A DNA stretch of 64,000 nt from an uncultured Pirellula sp. GTDB lineage: Bacteria; Planctomycetota; Planctomycetia; Pirellulales; Pirellulaceae. Positions 34,464 through 43,034 of this stretch are shown piece by piece. The DNA lies in NCBI GenBank assembly GCA_903892355.1, contig CAITIE010000090.1, forward strand, positions 45,604-109,603, given 5' to 3'. The position numbers were made by a program, and so were the translations under genes. The first letter of the stretch is position 1. Every line of letters begins with the position of its first letter. The notes under the pieces are model-generated. The model was not told where the DNA came from. It saw nothing but the letters and a program-made list of their open reading frames with translations, and searched no databases.

Positions 34464-34534
34464 AGCGGGTGAAGGGAATCGAACCCTCGTATTCAGCTTG
34501 GAAGGCTGCTGCTCTACCATTGAGCTACACCCGC
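34464..34534 (-). tRNA. tRNA-Gly (TCC anticodon)
   Basis: 71 nt. GCGGGTG pairs with CACCCGC; D-arm AGCTCAATGGTAGAGC; anticodon loop CTTCCAA; T-arm GGGTTCGATTCCC. Second-last tRNA before tuf in the transcript. Confidence 0.97.
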
Positions 34535-34687
34535 ATTCTTCGTATCCAGGAGCCAAGCAATCAGTTGATCGCATGACCCCGCTCGCGTCGACCCCCCCAC
34601 TCCAAATTCGATCCCCACCGGAGAGACTTACGCCCGCTCTGTCGTGGATTTCAAATGCTGGCAAAAAATGTGGTGGGAGCCGAACAG

Positions 34688-34769
34688 TGGGAGGTGTAGG
34701 ATTCGAACCTACGTAGGCATAGCCAACGGATTTACAGTCCGTCCCCTTTAACCGCTCGGGCAACCTCCC
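34688..34769 (-). tRNA. tRNA-Tyr (GTA anticodon)
   Basis: 82 nt with a long variable arm, as expected for bacterial tRNA-Tyr. GGGAGGT pairs with ACCTCCC; anticodon loop CTGTAAA; T-arm AGGTTCGAATCCT. Confidence 0.97.
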
Positions 34770-34786
34770 GTATCAATTTCGATCTA

Positions 34787-34816
34787 TTCCAACCTGTTCC
34801 AAACTGTTCCAACCCC
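34787..34816. repeat. 10-bp tandem repeat, three copies
   Basis: TTCCAACCTG, TTCCAAACTG, TTCCAACCCC in the spacer between tRNA-Tyr and tRNA-Thr(TGT). Confidence 0.75.
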
Positions 34817-34874
34817 AACTTGCAGCGTCGTGATTGCGTCACCTGTGCTATGGAAGGTACCGCACACGAGCAAA

Positions 34875-34947
34875 AGCCGGCGATGGGACTCGAACCCGCA
34901 ACCTGCTGATTACAAATCAGCTGCTCTGCCAATTGAGCTACGCCGGC
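34875..34947 (-). tRNA. tRNA-Thr (TGT anticodon)
   Basis: 73 nt. GCCGGCG pairs with CGCCGGC; D-arm AGCTCAATTGGCAGAGC; anticodon loop TTTGTAA; T-arm GGGTTCGAGTCCC. First gene of the tRNA-tuf cluster. The Thr-Tyr-Gly-Thr-tuf order is the same as upstream of tufB in E. coli. Confidence 0.97.
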
Positions 34948-34962
34948 ACATTGCTGGTTTTG

Positions 34963-35000
34963 ACCTCGCGAAGACCGGCCTACCTCGCGAAGACCGGCCT
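34963..35000. repeat. 19-bp tandem duplication
   Basis: ACCTCGCGAAGACCGGCCT occurs twice without a gap, about 15 bp upstream of the tRNA-Thr(TGT) 5' end in its leader. Confidence 0.9.
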
Positions 35001-35148
35001 ACCCAGCGCAAAACCCGTCCAGCGCCACACCAAAAGGTCTTTCCCCCAGTGGTGTCTATGGCCCCGACACGTGTCGTGCACCGATGCTTTCGTTCTCAGG
35101 GATTTGACAGCTCGGAAGGATCCAAACCGGCGGCCGCTGAGTCGCACT

Positions 35149-35176
35149 AGTGTACTGTCGGCCGATTCCGCCGCAA
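35149..35176 (-). promoter_or_regulatory. Weak candidate promoter for the tRNA-tuf cluster
   Basis: On the minus strand TTGCGG, 16-bp spacer, TACACT. It would give a leader of about 195 nt before the first tRNA. Matches are only moderate. Confidence 0.25.
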
Positions 35177-35270
35177 GACGAGTTTTTATCGTTCCGCCAT
35201 CGGTTCGATAAATCCCGTTTCTCTATCTTTCCCCAAGCGATTTTTGGCAAATCCATTCGGGTTTTTTGTC

Positions 35271-35288
35271 AAAACCAGCGGCCGCTGG
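35271..35288 (-). terminator. folE terminator palindrome
   Basis: CCAGCGGCCGCTGG is a perfect 14-bp palindrome 27 bp after the folE stop, followed on the minus strand by TTTTGACA. The T-run is short, and it merges with a TTGACA hexamer. Confidence 0.55.
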
Positions 35289-35315
35289 GAGCATAAGCAG
35301 GGGAAGGAGGCGAAA

Positions 35316-36005
35316 TTACCTGGATTGGTTCATGATCAATCCGAGGATTTCCGCTCTGGATGAAAGGTTTTCCCGGAAAACGCCTCGCATAGCGCTCGTG
35401 GTGCACGAGGCGCCTGCTTTTCGGATGCCTCGCATGGTCATGCAGGAGTGTGTGGATTCGATCATGACCGCCACTCCCCTCGCCCCTAAGTCCTGCTCGA
35501 TCATATTCGCGATCGTTTCCGTCATTCGTTCTTGGACTTGTGGACGCCGAGCCACCTCGTCCACGACGCGAGCCAGTTTGCTCAAACCAACGACCTTGCC
35601 ATTGGGTAGGTAGCCGACATGGGCGCGACCGCTGAAGGGGAGCAAGTGGTGTTCGCACATGCTGTGGAACTCGATGTCGCGGACAAGCACGATTTCGTCG
35701 TAATTTTCTGTGAAAACCCGCTTGAGATGGATGCGAGGGTCGGTGTGCAAGCCGGAGAAAACCTCGGAATACATGCGTGCCACACGGGCCGGAGTCTCCA
35801 GAAGACCTTCTCTGTCTGGGTCTTCGCCGACAGCGATCAAGATCTCTCGAACGGCTCGCTCGATGCGCTCTCGATCCACGTTGAATTTTTGGTTTGATTT
35901 CGACTGCACGTTTTTGCTTTTTCTCGATGAACCAGCGGAGCGATGGGTGTTAGCCGATTCGGCTGTCATTTCGTCGACGCGGTTTTGGGTGGGATCAGTA
36001 ATCAT
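35316..36005 (-). CDS. folE: GTP cyclohydrolase I
   Basis: 229 residues from ATG 36005; longer in-frame extensions are unlikely. A charged, low-complexity N-terminal tail (~50 residues) precedes the catalytic domain ([25 protein letters not shown]). Zinc ligands are in [13 protein letters not shown] (Cys and His) and [11 protein letters not shown] (Cys). [22 protein letters not shown] is the conserved oligomer-interface block. It converts GTP to dihydroneopterin triphosphate for folate or related pterins. Monocistronic, with a terminator palindrome after it. Confidence 0.96.
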   Translation of the reverse strand: MITDPTQNRVDEMTAESANTHRSAGSSRKSKNVQSKSNQKFNVDRERIERAVREILIAVGEDPDREGLLETPARVARMYSEVFSGLHTDPRIHLKRVFTENYDEIVLVRDIEFHSMCEHHLLPFSGRAHVGYLPNGKVVGLSKLARVVDEVARRPQVQERMTETIANMIEQDLGARGVAVMIESTHSCMTMRGIRKAGASCTTSAMRGVFRENLSSRAEILGLIMNQSR

Positions 36006-36344
36006 AGTGAATCTAAAAAATTCGGTTCCGTCAAATGTTTCCGTCGCTTTGTCGCGTCCGTCAGGGATTTGGAACAACTATTTCCCGTGGATGTTCCCGT
36101 TGCTGGGCGACCCGCCCTCGCATGCAATACCCGCTTCGGCGTGGGACTATAGTCGCATGCCAAGTCTCCCCAGGGGCCAATTTTCCCCGAGTCGATTTTC
36201 TTTCAGGAATACTGCGTTCTGTATGGATTCAGTAGACTTTGCCATCGCCGATGGCAACGCTCTACCTTGCACGGAGCCACCCACGGAGCCACTTCATCCC
36301 TCCCTAATCCGTCAAACTTCAATCCGTCAAACTTCCATCAAACC
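36006..36344. other. Divergent spacer between folE and the MazG-like gene
   Basis: No gene seen. It holds two short tandem duplications just before the MazG-like ATG and the palindrome GCCATCGCCGATGGC at 36241-36255, a possible operator. Confidence 0.7.
36271..36335 (+). repeat. Two adjacent short tandem duplications
   Basis: ACGGAGCCACCC (12 bp, second copy ending in TT) twice at 36271-36294, and AATCCGTCAAACTTC (15 bp) twice at 36306-36335. They end 9 bp before the ATG of the MazG-like gene and so lie in its 5' untranslated region. Confidence 0.85.
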
Positions 36345-36677
36345 ATGAATCAACCTGACGTTCCTCGAAACCAGATTTCTCTCAGTGATTTTCAAGCGTT
36401 GATCCACGCGATGTACTACGAGAAAGACGCCCAGCGAGGAGCATCCGGGACCTTCATGTGGCTCATGGAAGAAATCGGTGAATTGGCGGCGGCTCTCCGC
36501 GCTGACAACGACCGTGAAAACCTGGAAGAAGAGTTCGCCGACGTGCTAGCTTGGTTAACCACCATCGCCAACGTCGCAGGCGTCGATCTCACCGCCGCAG
36601 TGCAAAAGAAGTACGGTCGCGGTTGCCCCGGTTGCGGGCATTTGGTATGCACGTGTTCTATGGACGAAAAACCGTGA
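36345..36677 (+). CDS. MazG-like nucleotide pyrophosphohydrolase with C-terminal Cys cluster
   Basis: 110 residues from ATG 36345. The all-alpha NTP-PPase metal-binding pattern is present: MEEIGELAAALR (EExxE) and LEEEFADVLAWL (ExxxD). The tail GRGCPGCGHLVCTCSMDEKP carries four cysteines and a histidine, a probable metal knuckle that classic MazG proteins lack. Such enzymes clear non-canonical nucleoside triphosphates. No ribosome site stands out; tandem duplications fill the leader. An ATG at 36267 would read through those repeats and is unlikely. Confidence 0.85.
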   Translation: MNQPDVPRNQISLSDFQALIHAMYYEKDAQRGASGTFMWLMEEIGELAAALRADNDRENLEEEFADVLAWLTTIANVAGVDLTAAVQKKYGRGCPGCGHLVCTCSMDEKP

Positions 36678-36730
36678 GCAGGCATCGATTGTGTCAACAT
36701 GTGATCGCTCGTCCAACGATGTCGCTTATC

Positions 36731-36782
36731 CAGCGATGTCACTCAGCGATGTCACTCAGCGATGTCACTCAGCGATGTCGCT
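36731..36782 (+). repeat. 13-bp tandem repeat, four copies
   Basis: CAGCGATGTCACT three times, then CAGCGATGTCGCT; a degenerate copy precedes it near 36713. Intergenic, 3' of the MazG-like gene. Confidence 0.9.
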
Positions 36783-36906
36783 TAGCCCACGGCGATCGTT
36801 CCATGGCTAGCTTGCTTGCCAGAATCGCTTTTTGAAGTCTGCCAGTCCGTTCGTAGTCCGATGCCGCTGATTACCAACTAAATTTGCCCTACATCGAGGA
36901 ATTGCG

Positions 36907-37536
36907 ATGATCGACGTTGAATCCATCAATGAGCTTCATATCTCTACGGTCGCTCGTTGGCATCGAGAGCCTATCGACAATCCCTACGGCGATCCAGTTG
37001 CCTCCACCGATTGCGTTCTACCGGTGATCTGCCAGCAGCATCAATTCAATTATCTCCTCTGGCATGAAGAAGACATCGCCCGCTCGACCGATGTTTCGGA
37101 TGCGCAGATCGCTCGCGTCAAACGGAACATTGACAAGTACAATCAGGCGCGGAACGACTGGATCGAAAAAGTCGACGACTGGATCACAGAATCCCTACAA
37201 GCGAAGCATGTTTCGCTGCAGGATGGAGCTCGGTTGAACACCGAAACTCCGGGGAGCGCCATCGACCGATTGTCGATCATGTCGCTTCGCATCTACCATC
37301 TCGAAGAGCAATTGGATCGTAGCGATATCGATCAATCGCACATTGACAAGGTCACGCATCGGATTGCGGTTTGTCGCTTGCAGTTCGCGGATTTATCCCA
37401 ATCCCTTTCGCAATTGCTTGAGGATATCTACGCTGGGCGAAAGCGTCACCGCACCTACCGGCAAATGAAGATGTACAACGACCCGAGCTTGAACCCCTAT
37501 CTGTACGATCGCCAGCGAGCAAAAACGGTTTCGTGA
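36907..37536 (+). CDS. DUF4254 domain-containing protein
   Basis: 209 residues from ATG 36907. The protein is helical and charged: FNYLLWHEEDIARSTDVSD and VKRNIDKYNQARNDWIEKVDDWI, then SIMSLRIYHLEEQL. The pattern of a Trp-His-Glu-Asp core with N-Q-x-R-N-D agrees with DUF4254, a family found widely in planctomycetes and Bacteroidetes and sometimes next to heptosyltransferase genes. Function unknown; cytoplasmic, no signal peptide. Confidence 0.8.
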   Translation: MIDVESINELHISTVARWHREPIDNPYGDPVASTDCVLPVICQQHQFNYLLWHEEDIARSTDVSDAQIARVKRNIDKYNQARNDWIEKVDDWITESLQAKHVSLQDGARLNTETPGSAIDRLSIMSLRIYHLEEQLDRSDIDQSHIDKVTHRIAVCRLQFADLSQSLSQLLEDIYAGRKRHRTYRQMKMYNDPSLNPYLYDRQRAKTVS

Positions 37537-37600
37537 TGGTTTTGCGATCGGAATGGTCAGCCGAGTTGGCTTGCGAGTGCATGTGCTCCAGAGGACTTCA

Positions 37601-37618
37601 TCGCACGCGTGCGTGCGA
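37601..37618. terminator. Palindromic hairpin between convergent genes
   Basis: TCGCACGC and GCGTGCGA form a perfect inverted repeat around GT, 4 bp beyond the yraN stop and 64 bp beyond the DUF4254 stop. It has no T-run on either strand; possibly a bidirectional terminator or a transcript-protecting stem. Confidence 0.45.
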
Positions 37619-37622
37619 ATGC

Positions 37623-38153
37623 TCAGGAGTACATCTGGTATTGGCCGGTCGCTTCGAATGCATTTTCGAAGTGCCGAAAGATCGGTTTGCGGGTCGCCTC
37701 GTCGAAGGTGACCTCGACCACATCGAATCGTGCTGGTGTTTCGAGCAACCCGTGACGCTTGAGATAGATCAATGCGGTTCGCGTCATTTTGGTTTGCTTG
37801 TCGTCATCGACGGCATCCGCAGGGCCACCTGCATTGAGCCAGGTTCGGGACCATGTTTTCACTTCGACAAACACGATTTGTCGCCGTTGCCATACCGCAA
37901 TCAAGTCGATTTCACCGAGCCGAGTGTTGAACGAATGCTCTAGGATTTTGTACCCGCAGCGTTCTAAGTAAATGCTGACCAGACGTTCGCCGTAATCGCC
38001 GGTCGATTCCTCGATCTGTTGCAATGGGTATGGGCGACGCAGGTTCCATTGCACCCACTGCGCATGGAGTTGATCGTGCACAGGCGCGGCGATTCGAGCC
38101 CATGCATGATGGATCCAGCGATCGACGCTATTGGTGGTTAGGTGGCGTTTCAT
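37623..38153 (-). CDS. yraN: YraN/UPF0102 family nuclease-like protein
   Basis: 176 residues from ATG 38153, 14 bp after the pullulanase stop. GDYGERLVSIYLERCGYKILEHSF followed by RLGEIDLIAVW and IVFVEVKTW is the UPF0102 signature. It matches a Holliday-junction-resolvase-type PD-(D/E)xK core (Glu in GEID, Asp, and ExK in VEVK). About 50 residues precede the usual start of the family. The cellular role of YraN proteins is not established. Probably co-transcribed with the pullulanase gene. Confidence 0.9.
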   Translation of the reverse strand: MKRHLTTNSVDRWIHHAWARIAAPVHDQLHAQWVQWNLRRPYPLQQIEESTGDYGERLVSIYLERCGYKILEHSFNTRLGEIDLIAVWQRRQIVFVEVKTWSRTWLNAGGPADAVDDDKQTKMTRTALIYLKRHGLLETPARFDVVEVTFDEATRKPIFRHFENAFEATGQYQMYS

Positions 38154-38167
38154 CGTTTTCGTCTTGG

Positions 38168-40954
38168 CTAGTCTTGGCGAAGCCAAATCTTGATGGTCTC
38201 AGCTGAGATCCGAGGGGTGAATTTTGCATTGCCTCGCACGCGAGCATTGTCACCTTCGACACCGCGCGTGTGATCCACGCGTTTTCCATCGCAAATCAAT
38301 TTCCAATTGCCCGGTGGCATTGCAATGGCAGGGAATGTGGCTGGTGATTCGCTGCTGTTGATCAGCACTAAGAGCCTTTTGGCGACAATGTAACCAAGAA
38401 GATTTCCGTTCTCGGGTGCAATCCAATCGAAATAATCGGGGGGCGGAGGATCAGCGATGCGAAATAGAGTCCCGACCTCGCTTTGACGCAACGCGATCAA
38501 CCCTCGCCAAAAGGATTGCATGAGTTCATGATCACTGCTGTTTTCTGTGTCAGGACCGCGGCCAACATTTTCCCATAGGAAGAGATTGGGGGTCTTTACG
38601 TTGTAAGTATCTCCTTTGCCGTGGTAAGCCAACGGCCCACTTGCTGTGCGCATGAGGCGTTCTTCGAGTCCGGCTGCACCTTTACTCCGAAGGAACTCCG
38701 TGCCTCCATGCAACACGATCGGGCCGAGCGACGTCATCAAAAGGCCAGCGGCGATTCGATAGGGACCCTCGTCCACCCCGCTTCGCCCGTCCCAGTCTTT
38801 GGCCGCGAATTGGTCGGCCAGCGTCCAGTTATCGTGTATATCGAGGTAATTGATTCCCATGGCTGGATGTTTCTCATCCGAGAAATCGTTGAGGAGTGCT
38901 TTCATTGTCTGCACTCGCATCGTCGCGTCACCACCCGCGAATCCTCGCGATATCTTTTTGTCGACTGGGTTGGATGTCGGCCCCTTGAACGCGTTGCGCG
39001 CGTCGTCTTGGAAAAACGTGATCGGCGCGTCCTTTTTGTACCAACCCCAGTCGGGTGATTTTGCTACATCTGGGTCGCTCGGCGCGATCCATGGTTCACC
39101 GTAAATAATGACATCCTCGCCCAGTTCTTCTCGCAATTTGAGCAGTGTTTGCTTGTCGACTTGGCCTGCCAAATCGATACGGAAACCATCGATCCCAAAT
39201 TCCTCGATCAAGTCTTTGCATTGGTCGATCAGCCAACGCTGGGCCATTGGACGATCTTCGAATTTCACTTCGTTGCCATACGGGCCGATATGCTCCAGTT
39301 CCTCGTTGGTGCGGTAGTAATAATCCGTGTCGATAGCACCGAAATTGAACAGGTACTGGCGACCATCCATGTTCTCTCCTGTATGGTTGGGAACGATATC
39401 CACGATCACCGCGATGCCTCGTTCATGAAATGCTGAGACCAAATCGCGGAACTGTTCACGTTCGGCACCCGGCTCAGTCCCTTTCTTCCGATAGCGGCTC
39501 TCGATCGCGAATGCGTGGGTTGTGCGGTACCCCCAATCGTAGTTTTCCAAATGGACGCCTTGGGACTGCATGTACGGATCATTTCGGAATGCCGTTTGCC
39601 ACTCACTATCGGGATAATGCAGGAACTCTTGGACGGGCATCAAGTGGACGACGTTGATGCCGAGATCTACAAGGTGATCAAAACCGATCGGTTTACCGCG
39701 CGAGTTTTTCAATCCGCGAACAATCATGCCGGGAATGGTCCCTCGCATCGAATCCTCAACCGGCAGTTCGCTGGTGAAGTCCTGGATATGGACTTCGTAG
39801 GCAATAACATCTTTCATCGCCGGTCGTCCACCTCGTAGCCCGGGCGCAGGTGTGGTTGCTCTCCAGATTCGACCTTTGCCAAAGCTGTCCAGGCTAACCC
39901 TCGCGTAGGGGTCGGAGATATGCACTGGATGGGACTCGTAAAACTTGTTTCCCTTTTCAACCGCTCCGTGAACGGTAAAGTCGTAGTAAATCCCGTGATA
40001 GTCGCCTGGAAGAGTCACTTCCCAAACACCATGCGGATCCTTGGTCATGTCCATCGTTTTCCAAGCGTTTGCGTGAGTGTCGGCGGCATCTTTGTAAAGA
40101 TAAAGTCCGACTCGATCCGCTCGCGGTGCAAACAATCGTATCGATGTACTAGAACCATCCGGAGCGATCTGTGCGCCTAAGGGTTTATTGGAGTAGAGAG
40201 TTCGATACCAACCATCCCTCCGGCACAAAGAACGTATCGAGTGCGGTTTGTAATGAAGGTAATACAGGCGGCGGATATCGATGTCTTCGGCGAGGCAGAT
40301 CAGGGATTCGCTCGCGGTATTCGGAAGGATTTGCGCGATGGGAACCCTGCGATGATTGCCGCTCGATGGATCTCCTTCGTAGAGTTCGTAGTCGCTCATC
40401 GACAAACTGCGTACGGCTCCGTTCCCGCTGAGACGAGCCCAAAGTGTGTTGCGAGTTCTGATTTCAACCTTCAGTCGAATCGGGGCGATGCCGGGTGCAA
40501 ATACCAAGTTCCCTGACTCGCGATTGGTCGCGGCATCGGGAGGCTGCATCCATGTTCCTTGGTCGATTCGAAACTTGAATGGACTCGATGGAGGGATGCG
40601 CTCGTAATTGGGGTTGGGTAGTTGCAGTATCCAGAGGTTTGGATCCGTTGTCGATTGCAATAGCCAACGCGACTCCAGCATGTCTTGACTCCAGCCTCGG
40701 AACTGCCCAGTGACCGAAACACGCTTGGGAGCTTCAACACCGTACACGCTCGCATCAAAAATAAACCACGTCGTTCCTTCTCGATGTCGAAATCCTGCGA
40801 GGCGTTCGTCGGCAGTGATATCAGCAGCGAAATCGGTTTGGGCCATGGCCATAGATTGAAAGCCAGCGTGAAGAAAGGTGATGGAAAGGGCGATGGAAAG
40901 GGCGATGAAGCAGAGACGCTTGATCGATTCACGAAGCGGCAATTCGAGCAACAC
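38168..40954 (-). CDS. Pullulanase/debranching-type GH13 alpha-glucan hydrolase
   Basis: 928 residues. GTG 40954 has AGGAGG ~4 nt upstream; the N-terminus includes a signal-like helix (LCFIALSIALSITFLHAGF). An N-terminal beta-sandwich with CBM48 type (SIRLFAPRADRVGLYLYKDA, DPHGVWEVTLPGDYHGIYYDF) precedes the GH13 barrel: VIAYEVHIQDF, VIVDIVPNHTGEN, DGFRIDLAGQVD (nucleophile Asp), IIYGEPW (acid/base Glu) and NYLDIHDNWTL (third Asp). The type I pullulanase or isoamylase-like layout suggests cleavage of alpha-1,6 bonds in glycogen, starch or pullulan. Four 13-bp repeats lie in its probable leader. Confidence 0.9.
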   Translation of the reverse strand: MLLELPLRESIKRLCFIALSIALSITFLHAGFQSMAMAQTDFAADITADERLAGFRHREGTTWFIFDASVYGVEAPKRVSVTGQFRGWSQDMLESRWLLQSTTDPNLWILQLPNPNYERIPPSSPFKFRIDQGTWMQPPDAATNRESGNLVFAPGIAPIRLKVEIRTRNTLWARLSGNGAVRSLSMSDYELYEGDPSSGNHRRVPIAQILPNTASESLICLAEDIDIRRLYYLHYKPHSIRSLCRRDGWYRTLYSNKPLGAQIAPDGSSTSIRLFAPRADRVGLYLYKDAADTHANAWKTMDMTKDPHGVWEVTLPGDYHGIYYDFTVHGAVEKGNKFYESHPVHISDPYARVSLDSFGKGRIWRATTPAPGLRGGRPAMKDVIAYEVHIQDFTSELPVEDSMRGTIPGMIVRGLKNSRGKPIGFDHLVDLGINVVHLMPVQEFLHYPDSEWQTAFRNDPYMQSQGVHLENYDWGYRTTHAFAIESRYRKKGTEPGAEREQFRDLVSAFHERGIAVIVDIVPNHTGENMDGRQYLFNFGAIDTDYYYRTNEELEHIGPYGNEVKFEDRPMAQRWLIDQCKDLIEEFGIDGFRIDLAGQVDKQTLLKLREELGEDVIIYGEPWIAPSDPDVAKSPDWGWYKKDAPITFFQDDARNAFKGPTSNPVDKKISRGFAGGDATMRVQTMKALLNDFSDEKHPAMGINYLDIHDNWTLADQFAAKDWDGRSGVDEGPYRIAAGLLMTSLGPIVLHGGTEFLRSKGAAGLEERLMRTASGPLAYHGKGDTYNVKTPNLFLWENVGRGPDTENSSDHELMQSFWRGLIALRQSEVGTLFRIADPPPPDYFDWIAPENGNLLGYIVAKRLLVLINSSESPATFPAIAMPPGNWKLICDGKRVDHTRGVEGDNARVRGNAKFTPRISAETIKIWLRQD

Positions 40955-40988
40955 GATTCCTCCTCTAAGTCGTCCACAAATCGGTAGT

Positions 40989-41040
40989 GCGCCGCTGTAC
41001 TGCGCCGCTGTACTGCGCCGCTGTACTGCGCCGCTGTACT
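40989..41040. repeat. 13-bp tandem repeat, four copies, upstream of the pullulanase gene
   Basis: GCGCCGCTGTACT four times, then a partial GCGCC. It begins 35 bp upstream of the GTG start. A TATACT hexamer (minus strand, 41091-41096) could be the -10 of a promoter, which would place the repeats inside the transcript leader. Confidence 0.9.
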
Positions 41041-41140
41041 GCGCCCTGCGTTCGAATGCCCGCGTGTGCGCTGGGTTACTCGGTCGTGACAGTATACCCG
41101 AGTCTGCGGGTGCAGGCGGAGAATGGCGGATGCCGGGGGA

Positions 41141-41521
41141 TTATCGTTTCGTTCCTGACCATTTGGAAATTACATCCGGCAACGGGTAGTCCTGGACCTT
41201 GGGGAACTGAGTTCGATGGCCCCGGATTTCCCACAAGCGGCGATAACCGCGATTGAGGAGTTCTCGGCGTTTTGCCACGAATGACGGGTCCAATACTTCC
41301 CAAGAAAAGAGCGGGTTGCTCAGCGGTTGCGAGCGAAACCTCTCATCCTCGATAAACTGCGAGAATGTAGGATTGCAGAGCAAGTGGCACTCGGATTCCA
41401 AATGCAGCACCTCGGGATCGATCTCGCCGATCACGTATTTGAGGTACAGTTCGCTATCGGTGATGGCTTCTACCTCTTCACCGCAGATTCGGCATAAGTA
41501 CCCTTGATCGCATCTAGCCAT
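41141..41521 (-). CDS. Small Cys-rich protein of unknown function
   Basis: 126 residues from ATG 41521. MARCDQGYLCRICGEEVEAI holds a CxxC (C10, C13), and HLESECHLLCN adds two cysteines and two histidines, together forming a likely zinc site in the first 50 residues. The rest is soluble and rich in Arg and aromatic residues (SNPLFSWEVLDPSFVAKRRELL). No known family recognised. It lies 27 bp after dapB on the same strand and may share its transcript. Confidence 0.7.
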   Translation of the reverse strand: MARCDQGYLCRICGEEVEAITDSELYLKYVIGEIDPEVLHLESECHLLCNPTFSQFIEDERFRSQPLSNPLFSWEVLDPSFVAKRRELLNRGYRRLWEIRGHRTQFPKVQDYPLPDVISKWSGTKR

Positions 41522-41548
41522 CGTATTCTCGTCGTAGAGTTGTGAATA

Positions 41549-42349
41549 CTAGATGCCGAGAACATCCGCCATCGAGTAGAGTTTAGGTGGTTTGTTAACC
41601 AGGAACTTAGCCGCTGCGATTGCACCGCTGGCGTAGCAATCGCGATTCGAGGCCGCTACTCGGATCTCGATGGTTTCGCCCATCATGCCAAAGACAATCG
41701 TGTGCTGTCCAACATCATCACCGACCCGAACTGCATGGTAACCGATCTCGTTGTGCGGTCGTTTTCCCACCATTCCTTCACGACCATGAACGTGCCGGTC
41801 AATTCCCATTTGTTCGGCGATGATCTGCCCCAACTTGATCGCGGTTCCGCTGGGGCTATCTTCTTTGTAGCGGTGGTGCCGTTCGATGATCTCCACGTCG
41901 GCTCCTCCAGGTGCGTTCTTCAATGCACGTGCCGCGTGCTCAACTAACTTCATTCCGATATTCACCGCAGCGCTGGTGTTTGGGGCAAAGCAAACAGGGA
42001 TCTTTTCTGACGCAGTTCTGATCTTTTCGATTTGATCGGTGCTGAGTCCTGTGGTCGCGATCACGATCGGAGCGTTTTTAGCCACTGCATGTTCCAACGC
42101 ATCCATGCATCCTTCAGGGCTCGAAAAATCGATGATGGCACCGAAGGAAGTCGGCCAATGGCTTGTTAGAGTAAGTCCCAGTGGAGCAATGCCCGCTACA
42201 GTTCCTGCATCGTGACCGGCCACGTGCGAGGATGCACGCACCATGGCTCCCGCTAAGCTTACTTCTGGATCAGCGCTGCAGAGTGCGATCAAGCGTTTTC
42301 CGTTGCGGCCCGATGCTCCGTTGATAACGATCGATAGAGGTTGGGACAT
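41549..42349 (-). CDS. dapB: 4-hydroxy-tetrahydrodipicolinate reductase
   Basis: 266 residues from ATG 42349. SIVINGASGRNGKRLIALC is the NAD(P)-binding GxxGxxG loop; IDFSSPEGCMDALEHA and IATTGLS are conserved. ERHHRYKEDSPSGTAIKLGQII is the active-site signature with the catalytic His pair and Lys. It carries out the second lysine-pathway step, giving tetrahydrodipicolinate for lysine and diaminopimelate; this fits a planctomycete that makes peptidoglycan. Lies 54 bp after bcp. Confidence 0.96.
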   Translation of the reverse strand: MSQPLSIVINGASGRNGKRLIALCSADPEVSLAGAMVRASSHVAGHDAGTVAGIAPLGLTLTSHWPTSFGAIIDFSSPEGCMDALEHAVAKNAPIVIATTGLSTDQIEKIRTASEKIPVCFAPNTSAAVNIGMKLVEHAARALKNAPGGADVEIIERHHRYKEDSPSGTAIKLGQIIAEQMGIDRHVHGREGMVGKRPHNEIGYHAVRVGDDVGQHTIVFGMMGETIEIRVAASNRDCYASGAIAAAKFLVNKPPKLYSMADVLGI

Positions 42350-42403
42350 AGGGCACTCGATTCTGATGGATGGCAAAGGTTGTTGAGGTGAAGCCCCGTC
42401 GAT

Positions 42404-42883
42404 TTAACCCTCAGCGAGTAGTTCTCGCAAGGCCTCGAGGACTTGGGCGTCGTGACCGTCGACACTCACTTTCTTCCATACTTTGGCGATTTTGCCGCTA
42501 GCGTCGATCAGGTAGGTGCTGCGTTGCACACCCATCGACTTTTTTCCGTACATGTTTTTTTCTCTCCAGGCGCCGTACGCTTCGGCTAATGCATGGTCTG
42601 GGTCGGCCAATAGTGTGAAATTGAGTGAGTATTTGTCTCGGAACTTGGCATGGGACTCGCTCGAATCGGGGCTGACTCCCAAAACAACTGCTCCGAGTTT
42701 TTTCAATTCTTTGCTGGCATCCCGGAACGCGCAGGCTTCCTTGGTGCAACCAGGTGTATCATCCTTGGGATAGAAATATAGAACGACTGGCGAACCCTTG
42801 AAATCCGAGAGCTTTGCTTTTGTTCCTTGGTCCGTGACGAGTGTAAATGCAGGGGCCTTAGCTCCGACTTCTAACCAATCCAT
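42404..42883 (-). CDS. bcp: Thioredoxin-dependent peroxiredoxin, BCP type
   Basis: 159 residues from ATG 42883 (ATG 42904 is a longer option). [46 protein letters not shown] holds the peroxidatic Cys in PGCT and a resolving Cys five residues on (TKEAC), as in atypical two-cysteine BCP enzymes. [17 protein letters not shown] and [11 protein letters not shown] are also diagnostic. It reduces peroxides with thioredoxin. Confidence 0.95.
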   Translation of the reverse strand: MDWLEVGAKAPAFTLVTDQGTKAKLSDFKGSPVVLYFYPKDDTPGCTKEACAFRDASKELKKLGAVVLGVSPDSSESHAKFRDKYSLNFTLLADPDHALAEAYGAWREKNMYGKKSMGVQRSTYLIDASGKIAKVWKKVSVDGHDAQVLEALRELLAEG

Positions 42884-42969
42884 ATGTCTATTCCTGGTAT
42901 TCAAGAGTTTTGAGATGAGACGATGACAGCGCAGAAGTATAGGTCGATGGCAATCGGTGCTGCCTCGCC

Positions 42970-42997
42970 ACTATGGAGCGATCACTATGGAGCGATC
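42970..42997. repeat. 14-bp tandem duplication
   Basis: ACTATGGAGCGATC twice, in the spacer between the Gfo/Idh gene and bcp. Confidence 0.9.
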
Positions 42998-43034
42998 AAG
43001 CCATCCAGCGTGCAATCCAAGTTTAGCTATGCGA

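Larger units (their letters stand above)
34948..35315. other. Spacer between folE and the tRNA-tuf cluster, no gene
   Basis: Holds the folE terminator palindrome, a candidate promoter for the tRNA-tuf transcript and a 19-bp tandem duplication. No credible ORF on either strand. Confidence 0.75.

Noticed and set aside
35056..35256. Possible small ORF between folE and tRNA-Thr
   Set aside because: No ribosome site, overlaps promoter-like and repeat sequence, and the translation has no protein-like pattern.
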